From Hofstenia miamia (Eukaryota > Xenacoelomorpha > Acoela): a stretch of 64,000 nt of DNA. The notes under the pieces are model-generated. The model was not told the origin of the DNA and did no database searches. It saw only the letters and a program-made list of their open reading frames with translations. Shown here in pieces: positions 44,664 through 55,976 of the stretch (positions are counted from its first letter, which is position 1; each line of letters opens with the position of its first letter). The DNA lies in the NCBI GenBank assembly GCA_004352715.1, contig SCFE01000001.1:1032482-1096481 (forward strand), given 5' to 3'. A program made the translations under genes and the position numbers.

Positions 44664-47600
44664 ATGCTAAAACATTTAATAAAGCCAACTACTTCTTCAA
44701 AGTGTAGAGTTCCTAATCCTTTTCTCCATTCATTGGATTTCAGAGTTTGGGATTACTTCAAGGTAATTTATATAATTTTTCATTTGATTTAGTATTTATC
44801 TAGATCGCATTTATGTCTGTTCTTGTAGCCCCTATTCGCCTAATTGTCATTGTATTTCTGACTCTTCTTGCTTGGATGCTTTGTTCTATAATTCTGTATG
44901 GCTTTTCCCAAGTTAATTTAGGAAAACCACTAAGTGGCTGGCGTCGGTATGATTTTTAATTTTCCTCATTTGAAGTAACATAGTATTATAAAATTAAATG
45001 TGTTAATAAACACCTTGCTAGTCTACAAAATATTGTCAATTCTTGAAAACACTCAAGTTTGTTAATTTTCATTTGAATATTGGGTGCGTTCGCAATCGCA
45101 AACCAGTAGACTCGAATGATTGTCTATCAATTTTTGAAAGTATTTCGATGTCTAATCAACCTATTCGCGCATCAAATTGATTTTGCGTAAACTGTTAACC
45201 TTATATTCATAGTTGGGTTTATTTGAAAGAATTCCCAAATTGAGAAATTGTGCAAATACATGCAAATTTGAAGGACTTCTTAATATTCATAAAGTTTAAA
45301 ATCTGTAAATTGTAATAGAAAATTTCTATTTTAAATATATAGTAAACTAAAATTGATCAGGAATTTGTATATGACTTAAATATATATGTTAATTCCAATA
45401 ATATTGTGATCTGAGTTTTCGGATCACTGTGTGACGTAAAATTTAGACAATTTTGTTATTACGATTTTGCTATTTAGGTTAATACAACAATATATGCATG
45501 GCTTGCTACAATTAAATTGTATTGACTACTGCTGCCACTGCGAATGTTGTATGCGTGATTTAGATTTTTTATAACTGTGCCCTTCCGCTGTTTTCAGTTA
45601 CATTCAAATCGGTGAATTCGCCAGCTCTCGTCGGAATGCCTAGCGAACGCACTCATGTACGTACCATGGGTTGGGGCATTCAATTTCATTTATAATTTTG
45701 ATCATTTTTCATTTTCGTTTATTAAAATTCCCTTTTCCATTTTTAATCATTTATGAATTTATTTCAAAAATAAATGAAAATTGAAAAATGAAGGATCAAA
45801 TCGTTTCATTCCGTTTTCGTTGTACGTGTGATATTCCTTACATGAATCATAGATCTCTGGAGGTTGCATTCTGGTACACTTGACGTCCAATCTAACAACA
45901 CTTATAAAAAGTAACAGTGGTTATGTTGTAAGACCTTTTGAAGTCGGTGGCTTTTTAAGAAAAAATTATCATAGGAGCTCTTTGCAGACTCCTGCCTTTC
46001 CCTCGTCTCTAGAAGTACGTGGACTAACATCGTTTGTAACAAAAAGTGAGAAAAAGTAATCAATTGCCACTATTAATCTATTATATCATAACCAAGTCGG
46101 AATACTAAAAATTTATTTTCACTCTTAATTATCATAAGATCGCTTTTCCGCATTATACAGGTAACGGAGTTGAGTTTATCAAGTCTTCTTGAATATTTGA
46201 AGTCACAATTTCTTTCACTTCCCAAATAAGTCTCTTCAATTTTTCATGATTTCTTGAATTTTTCTTCTGAATTTTGTTGTAGTATCAGCTAAACATTTTT
46301 ATCTTTCAGATTTTTTTGCATTATCCCATTTTTTCAAGGACTTGTAAACCTAGTAAAAATGAACTTAGACTAGCCGTGACAAAATTCTTGTGTTTCTCGT
46401 TCCATTCACGTACTGTAGTTCAATTGTTCAATTTGTAATGAAGATAGTATGATGAAAATTAGTTAGAATAATTTCTAATCACGCAATTCTGGTAAAGGAC
46501 ATTGATTCCCATTTTTTGTTACAAGCTTAGGTCATGGAAAGCTACCAGATGCGTTCCCCTACATATCTTCGAAAAGAGGACATCAACTCTCCTAGGGCGT
46601 TACTTGCATGTATCAATCTGCACCCATAAATCGTCGATTGTCATTACAAGAAGAATAAACACTGGTCTCTTTCGAGCTACTTGTAATTGAAACACTGAGG
46701 GAATCTACCCTAATTTTTGTGTAATGAAAAAGGCAAGTACAGCTAGGGAACTGCAGAGATAGCGTATAGCAGTGTGTCTCACTCAATAGGTTGAACAAAA
46801 TCATTTTCCACCATTGTTATATTATTATCACATTCATGTTGATTAGTCATTCGACCATTTCATCCTCCTATCCCAAATGTGTCGTACTAATCATTATCTA
46901 TGTTTTTTATTATCAGAAATGTGATTTAACATCCATAACATTTTCAAATCAATGAAATACCATTATTGTAAATTTGCTATTATTTTGTTAATTTTGTGCG
47001 TGTCGTGTGCTATTAATGTTATTTATTAGACGATTTATTGGTTGCCCTTTAGAATAATTTGCGATTATTACTAAAATGAAACGAAATTGAAATGTTTTGA
47101 TTTGAATTTCTACTATTTAAGACATAAAATTTATAAATTTAATAACATGAAACATGGAAATTTTATTTTTTAATTTCGCGTTGTTTTCAAATTTTATTAA
47201 AAATATTAAAATGAATAATAAAATGGCATTGAATGGCCACTTGGTACCTGCATAGACTATGCGCGTTTTTGTTATAGATTTTATTTTATTTATAATATAT
47301 TTAAATGCTATTTGCCTATTCGGTGTTTTTTTATAACTTATTACTCAGGTCTTGCCGCTATATCATACAGTGGATTGGATCCATGATGTGGGTTTCGGTG
47401 GGTATAGTGCCTATAGTAAGTGGTACGCCGTCTTGTTCTCTTTTAGTTGTTGGTCCACATTCTTCTGTGTTCGATATTATTCCTCTATGGCATGTTTCTA
47501 TGTTGTCATTTGTGGCTAGAGGCGATGCTATTTCGTTCCCGTTTTTCGGATGTATGTCTTGCATGAAAAAATATTGAGATTTAATCGGAAGCTTTCTAAC

Positions 47601-50600
47601 CAAAGCTATAACCACATTCATTGAGTTTGATGTGATCTCATTTAATGTAACTAACAAATATTTCAATAAAGAGATTTACCACCTATTATTTTGAAATGTA
47701 CCAAAGTAGAAAGAATTCTCACTTATGAATTTGTGCATTGATGTTCATTTACTTTGGCTGAGATGGTGTCATTTAGGATCTGCGTAAATTCAAACGCAAC
47801 TTTGCTGCTTTAATGTGAACATCATTGAAATGACAACTAATTCCTGATACATCATTTCTTCTATTATAATTAAATTTTAGAAATATTTGTCATTTCAAAG
47901 ATTGGCTTATTGTAAATGTTTGAAACTTCAGTATTTTTGCATTTCATATTTATATTCTTCATAACATTCATGCAACTTTGTACTTGATTTTAAGATGAAG
48001 ATTTTTATTTAATTAATTAAAATTTTAACAAGAAAACATAATTTTAGAATTTCAGAAAAAAAATAAAAATGATATTCTGAGGATTCCAATTTTAATGGGG
48101 ATATATTTAGTAAGCTCCAAAAATACGTTGCGCCTGCATATGGATGGTTGTTGTTTTATTGTGCGGGCTATTTAGTTTCTGTAAAGGGTACTCGCGCTTC
48201 ACGCAATGAAGCTCCCATTCTAACGTTTGCTCCCCATAGTAGCTTTGGCGATGCATTACTTCATTATTTATTTGATAAAGACATTTCTTCTCCAGTTTCA
48301 CGTATCGATAATGCTGGAATTCCAGTTATTGGACGTAGGATTGCACTTCTCACAAAACTTAGGCACTCACAAAAAATTTCATCTTCATTTGTATCTGTTG
48401 GACAAAGTCGTCTCAAAAACGCTTTCTGACTAAACTTTATTAGTCTACTTGTCCACTGCAAACAAATTAGTAATTAATTATATTACATGTGTGTAGAATG
48501 AAGTTGTCTAAATGATAGAAAACTAATTTTTCTCTAGCCTCAAAACAAAGCAAATTTAAATAGTTTTGTTGAAATAATCTAAATACATTTTGTCTAAAGT
48601 ACGGTTCTTTTGGGAAATGTCATGAATTAACTACCACGGTAGAATTTGCAAACCTTCTGTGGGATTGGAAGCAAAGATTCATTTTCGCAGTAGCTATTTT
48701 AATGCGTACCACAACATCAGAAACTGATACTTGAAATTTGACTGATTTTACTACCCCAATTTGTATTTGCTGTTGGTTGACTTACTTAGTTTGTAATTCC
48801 ATTTGAGCAATGTCATTAATTTCCTTGCAGTTTCTAATACATTTCAAAATTACAGTTATCGAATTTCTTATTTTAGATTAAATGATATTTAAATTTGTTT
48901 TACGGTTAAATTTTGTTGACTATATCAAAATAATATGCATAAAAATCTCTTGTTTCGTTTTATTAATTTCAAAGTTTAGATTTGAAATTGAAATTAAGCC
49001 TTGCTGTGTTTACTAATATTTTAATGAAACATTCTCAGAACTTTCCTATTTGAGTCATTAACAATATATTCGTCAACCTTAGATTATAGCAAAAGTAGGT
49101 GACCCATATTTTGATTCGATAATTACTATCAGAAATCCAAAAATTGTTGAGGCATAGTAATACTGACAAAGAAGCAGTCAGGGTAGCAAATCAAAAATTC
49201 AAAGATTAATTGAATGTACTATTTTGATACCTTGGGAAGGATTCTGAAAAACGGAAGTTTCCTTTTCTGTGATTTGCACCAGTTTTGATGTTATTCTTTA
49301 TCAAGAGCGTGAATCTTGAATTCTTGCAGCCCTCAACATCTCATGTCGGGTTTTTGGCTGTTTTTTAAAAAAGGTCCGCAACGCGTTTAAAAAAATGCTG
49401 TAATTTACTGATACCATCAAAGGGGTTTCGTTTAAATTGTTTTGAATAAATACACTCGTCTCCAATGCATATGTGGACTGACCGACGTAACTTCTAATGT
49501 CTGTATTTTTAGAAACCTCTTTTTACTCGAAGATACGTGACTATTTTGCCTTTAATGCATTTTTGCTTTTCATTTGCTGGAGTGAAATGATGCTAGTTTT
49601 GCCTTAGGTTCCTGCTTCAATGAAACGCTATAACAACTAATTTGTCAACTTTTGCTTAATTTCTTCTATGCTCGAGATAAACATAGTGTCCTGTTTCCAA
49701 CACTAAATTCAATTTACTCTTTTGATATGTTTTTTAAAGCAAAAAATATATGAGAAGACTTTTTAAATTACTATTGTTTACATTTTTAGTCAGTGGTGGA
49801 CAAAACGTGTAAAACGAACAGCTGGCTTAATTCCTTGATAGTGCATATTTTCCGCCATTTAATTTCATTTTATTTGTCTGCTCATCCCACAAATCTATCC
49901 AATTTCATACACTTGCATTATTTTGGATGTGACTATAATTCTTAACATTCTAGCTCTGTACAATAATATTTGTCTTTTTATATTCTTCCGCCATTACTAC
50001 AATACATGGATTCTCCAAAATAGATCTATTTTCTAAAATTATAGGGTTTTGATAAAAACTTAATATTTTGAATAATTGATTTTGAATATGGAGTAAACGA
50101 ATGTATAGTTTTGAGGAATTAATAAGTTATTAAATTTTTACTAAGTTGCAATTTTGCTTAAAATTTAAATGAGAAGACATTTTTTCACTTTATAGAATTT
50201 GAATTAATCTCCAGTTGACGACAAATTATTAGGAATCAATCTATTTTTTTGACGTTTATCAATGTTATTTAAAAACTATCTGTTGCATAATGTAATGACT
50301 TTGCGAAATTTGGGTATTAGGCATTGCAAACATTGTGAAAGTTTCACATTACACGCATCTATTCTTGTGAACACGGTGTGTGCATCAGGTGGCAACTATC
50401 ATTAGTGTTTTCAAATCATCTGTGCAGAATCAAAGGTGAGCAGAAGTCTCGCGATTAACGAAAAGAGGGAGTGAAAGAAAAAGAGCGACCCATGACAGTT
50501 CAAGACTGCTTATTGATTGGTGGAAGCTGTTGCTGATGCATCAATCCACGCAGTACAACGTTTCTGTGAGTTCATGACAGTGTGTAGGAAGCCAAAGCAA

Positions 50601-52599
50601 ACACCTCCAATAATGTACAAACGGCGGCACTTGCTTGAGCCTATGCAATGTAGACTGCAGAATCTAGCTGCCACCACATTGTTGAGGGAATGCTGAACCA
50701 ATGTCTCTACAGTATCTCACTCTTATTATAATTTGTGGCAGTAGAAAACATCCTTATAAGTGAAATGTAATGCAACTTTCTTAAATTTAGCAACTAATTT
50801 AGCTATGCTTGAATAATACAATGGCAATGAAGTGATAATTCGATGGAAATCTATTTTTCACTTTAATTAGCAATTCTTAACATACATTTATATTATATCA
50901 TATGCTCAGCGGTTCCTTTTACACACCCATTTTTCGGGGTCGTTGTTGACACATGTAATTGTTTTATTGATTCACAGCACTGCATGCTCTCTTATTTGAT
51001 CTTTCAATTACTTCGGTAGTAAAAGCCACGAAAAACAACAGTCGAAAATAAGTGATGCACTGTATCAGATTATGTTATAATAAACTAATGTTAGCAGAGC
51101 CCGGATTTTGTTATGTATTGAAATTACACAGTTTTTAAGAAACTATTTCATGCAATATTTTGTTTTTAACCTATTTTCTAAGAAACTTCTTGTGCAAATT
51201 TTCACGTTTGCTATTTTTAAGAAATGTGTTCGCTAACTTATCTCATTAGATATTTATAAAGAAATGTGTTCAGCCATTAATCGCAATAGTGTTCTTATTG
51301 ATATAACGCACATTGCACTAATATAAATGTTCAATTTGGCGCTCGCGTGGGGTAATATAATTTCCTCTTGCATCTCGTTTGTTGATAAATGCATGTATTA
51401 TTTAAATTTAAATTAACTTCCTTCAAGGAAGATTTGATTTCATTGATTGATTTGAAGTTAGCAGAAATATCCAAATATCATTATGAAACCAATTACACAA
51501 GGTTACCCTGATTTTCCTGCATTGGAAATACTTTGACGAAATACCTCTGGAAGAAAATGTTATACAATTACTAGCTGAAATCTGCAAACTCGTCCTATTA
51601 GTTTCAACAAAAAATTGAATAATAGTACGATATTTTGTCACCCAAGCGTAAATAACTGTGGAGCATCTATAGAACCTCGCTGTTTTTTACTGGAATAAAA
51701 ATACACTTTTCTTTGAAAAGAACATGTTTTTAACGCAAATTTATATAATTTTGATTTTGACTTTTACGCAACAAAATGCGGCCTCTAAATTTTAGTTTTA
51801 GTAAAGACTTTTTTGTAATTCAGAAATAAAAACAATATGTATAAAAAGTGCGTCGCATTTCTGTACTTGATTACAAAATGTGCACCCTTTAGTTTCAACA
51901 GTATTCTTCCGTATCGAATGGTTTGATATCAAAGTATTTCTTACGTAAGAGTTCAAACTTATGCAGTATTCATACGTTGTCTGATTTTGGAGGCAACTGC
52001 TTACATTTCACGTTGACTTGAAAATGAGAAATGTAATAACCACTTGCTTTATTCGTTATGCTTATTATTGTAAATTATCGTTCGCATAACTAAATTTAGG
52101 CATTTTTAGATAACATATGTGTGCTTTTCGAGATGAGTTATAATCAAATTTCAATCTCGGAATAGAACATGTTGTTATCATTCATAATGATAATTTCCTT
52201 CCTTCATTTTCGCAAATTTTGAAACATTTAATAGGCATTGCGTTTAGCTATTATTCGTCTTCTTCAACCAGTTTTGGTTTCGCGCCATGATGTTAATTCG
52301 AGGCAGAGTTCTGTTGATGAAATTAATAGGCGTGCGAGGAATCCTCATGACTGGCCACAGGTTGCCATTTTTCCGGAAGGAACAACTACTAATCGAAGAT
52401 GCCTTATTTCCTTTAAAACAGGTAATGTTTGGCAGTTTTACATGTATGCCATAAATATAAATCTGTATTTAGTCTATAAATTTTTATAATGCCCCTATTT
52501 GTACATAATATATAGAATTTTTGAACTTATTGCATTTTAGGTGCTTTTCAACCGGGAGTTCCTGTTCAACCCGTTGCTATAAAATGGCCTAATCGATTT
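44664..52599 (+). CDS. LPCAT: Lysophosphatidylcholine acyltransferase (LPCAT1/2-like), 3' exons missing
   Basis: This gene would transfer acyl-CoA chains to lysophospholipids at the ER or lipid droplets (family knowledge). Exons: 44664-44762 (start ATG, VPNPFLHSLDF), 44804-44946 (hydrophobic APIRLIVIVFLTLLAWMLC, membrane anchor), then either 47349-47551 or 48111-48334, then 52248-52421 and 52541-52599. All junctions are GT-AG and phase-compatible (0, 2, 1, 1). Catalytic blocks: H-x4-D in either alternative exon (HSSVFD or HSSFGD), the P-x-x-G block at their ends, FPEGTTTN (52370-52393), and GVPVQPVAIKWPN in the last exon. QPVLVSRHD and WPQVAIFPEGT are close to vertebrate LPCAT1/2. The acceptor at 52247 was chosen over one at 52234 because only it keeps frame. 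The family continues with a DTxTWTW segment and EF hands, which I could not find before the next gene. The gene may be truncated, or its exons may be lost from the assembly. An upstream acceptor at 44652-44653 suggests a 5' UTR intron. Confidence 0.85.
44947..47348 (+). other. LPCAT intron 2, no other feature
   Basis: 2.4 kb of AT-rich intron. I saw no coding sequence or recognised transposon. Short frames near 46500-46800 on both strands match nothing. Confidence 0.5.
47349..47551 (+). CDS. LPCAT alternative exon A (acyltransferase H-x4-D block)
   Basis: This 203-bp exon enters after 2 bases of a codon and leaves after 1. The acceptor is TTACTCAG and the donor GTATGT. It encodes MMWVSVGIVPI, LLVVGPHSSVFDIIPLW (H-x4-D at 47458-47475) and SFVARGDAISFPFFG. 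It is interchangeable in frame with exon B at 48111-48334. Splicing A to B would shift frame and soon hit a stop, so the two are mutually exclusive by design or one is unused. Confidence 0.8.
48111..48334 (+). CDS. LPCAT alternative exon B (acyltransferase H-x4-D block)
   Basis: This 224-bp exon has the same entry and exit phases as exon A and lies 559 bp downstream of it. The acceptor is ATATTTAG; the donor GTAGGA is weaker than that of exon A. It encodes GWLLFYCAGYLVSVKG, EAPILTFAPHSSFGDALL (H-x4-D at 48235-48252) and SPVSRIDNAGIPVIG. The product is 7 residues longer than that of exon A and differs at most positions while keeping the catalytic His and Asp. Confidence 0.8.
48335..52247 (+). 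other. LPCAT intron after the alternative exons
   Basis: 3.9 kb intron. A less AT-rich block at about 50340-50720 stands out but has no long frame with recognisable content. No transposon was identified. Confidence 0.5.
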
Positions 52600-53976
52600 G
52601 TAAGTAGATTTTTTGCACTTTTCCAAATCATATTGTAATCAATATATTATTTACAAAAAGTATATATTTAGCAAAAAGCGGAATATATATATATATATAT
52701 GTATAGTTACATTCGATTGTTTTGCTGTCATTGACTTGACTAACATTTCTGTGGTTTATCTGTTTTCCATTAAAGCTTTTAAATTATATTTGTCATTTAC
52801 ATTAATATAAAATTTATCTTTCAATTTAACTTCCATTTCGCATTCTATCCGAATGAATTTATTCAATAATATTTTAATTACAATGTCTTTTTTGAAAAAT
52901 AGCACTTTTGTATTTGGCCTTTATGTTGAATACGCTATTATAAGAAAGTATGCATTACTGCAATATATTATTTTATACTTAATGAAAAGATTCGAAGGCG
53001 TTGTAGTTGATTATCGCTTTACAGAAACTGTATGCTGTTCATTGACTCTAATGTATATGTGAATTTTTCCTTTAAATTTCTTCGATTTTGTTATATATTT
53101 TGCTATTACTTTCAAAGTGTTAATAACAATGTCTGCTTCGATTCAGTGAACCATTAAACGAAAATGGTAGTCTCTTGCAAACGTGTAATGTCCCGATTGA
53201 TCGAGAATAAATTAATTAATAAATCCTTTACTCCATATATTTGAATATTGACATGTGTTGTGAATAACAATAACAAATATTAAAGTTTTCCTTCTGCACA
53301 TGTGGTTATAGAATTTGCTCAATCACAGCGAATTTGTTTTCCTTTATTTCTTGTCAATTGTTTAAAGTTAGCTTTCTATGCTTTTCACTTCAATGCCTTG
53401 CTGCATAAGGATACTTAGAGCATTTTTTATCAATAGATGGGTAAATATTTCAATCATTTGTACACTTTCATGAAACACATACATACAAATATCAATTGGT
53501 AAAAAATTGCAGTCTTCTGCATCACCGTTCTTAATAGGTTAACCATATGCTATAGCGCAAAATGCGTAAATTCACTTCCATTTTATGCTATTGGGTTCAT
53601 AATTTAGAAACCAAAAATGCGCTTGGCCAGGCACTGCCACTTGAGGATTTCAAATATTTTATATGTTGATGTTTACAATAGTGTAATCTGAAAATGTAGT
53701 TAGCGGTGCTTGAATATAATTTTCTCTTTGATTGATTTTTGTTTAAATTACATTTTTTTTGTAAATTTTCTTGATACAAACCAGGAAGGTGCCCTTTGTT
53801 TTCAAACCCTAAAGCCGTGTCTGGATAAGGCTGGTTGTATTACTAATTCGTTACACAACCCAATTTTATATATAATACAGGTACAGATTAGAAAGTAAAT
53901 TTTCGATCATACGAACAAGCAACTGTAATTCAACAAAATGTCTTTTCATAGAACGTACAACTTTGGAAACGATAGG

Positions 53977-54014
<38 letters not shown>

Positions 54015-55315
54015 ATACTTTTTGTTCTTTAAATGTTAGTTCGTGCTTTTCATTTAGAATCATCAAGAGGAGATACTCTCACATTTTTTCTTTTTTCTTT
54101 ATAGGTTTTTCTATTGAAAAACTTTTGTTATATATTTCTTGTAAAAAACTTTTTTTGCCAAGAATTGGGCTCTCCTTTATTTTAGGATTTCTAAAATTGC
54201 TGCATACACATTTCACAAATTTTTTTGTGTAGATAGCACAGTTAAGACATGTCCACTACATTAATCCTTAATCTATTTATTTTTGTTAGCGTTTCTATGA
54301 GGTTCTTAGGCTTAGTAAATTTTTGAGAGCTTATGTACAAAATCTTGATTAGGTTTTGATGAGAAAATGGAAAAATATTTTTTATTCAAGCTTCTGTAAC
54401 ACCTACTGTCCGTACTTTGCTCTCGATGAACCTTTGAACAGGCGTTTCTGCAATGTTATCTTCAAAAAATGAGACTCTTTATTGCTTTTGGAAATTCATT
54501 GAAGTTACTAGGATCCGAAACCCTTTTGAAAAAGTGATTTTTTACTGTTCAATTTCATACATTCTTTTACATTTTAACGTACGATAATAACATAGAAGCT
54601 ATAGCCGAATGTTTATTGTAAGATTAGTGTGGCAAATCGATAAATGATTTCTCATTTTCTTCACTAATTTGTTGCAAATTTAACACAATGCTGGATATTT
54701 TATCATTTTCGGTGTAAAAATTCAAATAATAGCTTGAACATTAATTACATAATACTTTTTAATTTATATCTTCCAACTCAATAGAGGAAATTTCCATATC
54801 AGATCATTCGGTATCCATTTCGACTACAGCAAAAACAATCTATAAGTGAAATGTACAAATACAATATATTTCTATAAAATGTACAGATTGTACTGTATAA
54901 ATGTTTTAAAAACCTATAAATATTTTTTTCATTATTTAAGTTTTTCCCCAATATACACTGAGTGGTCATTTACAATAAAGGAATTACTTCTAAACTTTCA
55001 CCATTTTACTTTACTGGAAATGCTAGTTTTTAATCGGGCGATTGATACAAGAAAGTTATTAGGGTAAAGTGAAAGCTGCCTCTAATTCTAAAACCAAAAT
55101 TTTTCATGTTTGTTTGTAGCTGCCTATTTTTACTTGCAAGGAGGCGAATGTCGTCCCATTTTGTAGTTATGTCCTCATACTTTAAACCATTGTGTTGCGC
55201 TTCAAAAACTTTTGATTACAGTAATTCACAAAAATTATTAATTGACTGTACTTATTGCAGATTAGAACATTCTCTATATGTAGATTATGAATATTTACGC
55301 AGTTTTTCTTTTAGT
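52600..55315. other. Region after the last LPCAT exon found
   Basis: TA microsatellites lie at 52683-52700 and 53979-54009. I searched by eye for the expected continuation of LPCAT (a TWTW-containing exon, EF-hand exons) on the plus strand and found none. No other gene was recognised. Confidence 0.4.
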
Positions 55316-55462
55316 ATGTCTAGAAATCGTAAGATGGGTGGTGTTATTTTGAGTTGGTTTGTAATTGTACCTGCGGGATTATTAACCTTCTATGGACTAA
55401 AGCGTCGCCATAGTTCAATACAAGCATCTCGATTAAAAGAAGAAAGAGGGAAACACTCTTAG
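55316..55462 (+). CDS. Candidate 48-residue single-pass membrane microprotein or terminal exon
   Basis: The ATG is at 55316, two bases after a strong splice acceptor (pyrimidine-rich TTTTTCTTTTAG ending at 55314). The frame encodes a basic N terminus (MSRNRKMGG), one hydrophobic segment (VILSWFVIVPAGLLTFYG), then a basic charged tail (LKRRHSSIQASRLKEERGKHS is its C-terminal part) and a TAG at 55460-55462. The layout resembles small mitochondrial or ER membrane proteins, but I do not recognise a family. It lies between LPCAT and the ABC transporter on the same strand. It could also be a chance frame or the last exon of an unseen gene. Confidence 0.35.
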   Translation: MSRNRKMGGVILSWFVIVPAGLLTFYGLKRRHSSIQASRLKEERGKHS

Positions 55463-55976
55463 TTTTGTAATGTTTTTCAAATACTTTATATTTTGTATAC
55501 TAAGAAAGTCTATTTTTTTCTTTACCTTAGTTATTTGGAAAATAATATTAATTTAATATTAATCGAATGTAGTAATATTCACTAAACAAAAAACGCTTTG
55601 CAATTATATGACTATAATGAACTACAGTTTATCGTTATTTACTATTTTTCTGTTTGTCAAATGCTCAATAGTCGAAAATTACTGATAATTTGAAGTTAAT
55701 GCTGTCGATGTCCTTGTAAAATGTCGATTTTTTGTTTTCCCAAGTATTGTCAAATGAACATTTGTCTGCATCTTGGAATGAGATGTAATTATTTGCAAGG
55801 ATATCAATATCTTTTACTTTTGTGATTTAAGCCATCTAAAAATGAATTGTAAAGTTGTGTATTGAAATCAAAGTGAATTTTTATGCCACTCTAATAAATA
55901 GTAAATTTTGTTTTAGAATATCTCTATGTAAATAGATTATTTGATGCAACGCTTTGTCTACATTTGATGATACAGC

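Noticed and set aside
47305-47577. Reading the 47305-47577 frame as a separate 90-residue gene
   Set aside because: It is LPCAT exon A plus flanking intron; the splice acceptor at 47348 and donor at 47552 explain the coding part.
52235-52421. Acceptor at 52234 for the FPEGTTTN exon
   Set aside because: It would be phase 0, whereas both alternative exons exit in phase 1; the acceptor at 52247 keeps frame and gives the family-like GxIIRLLQPVLVSR junction.
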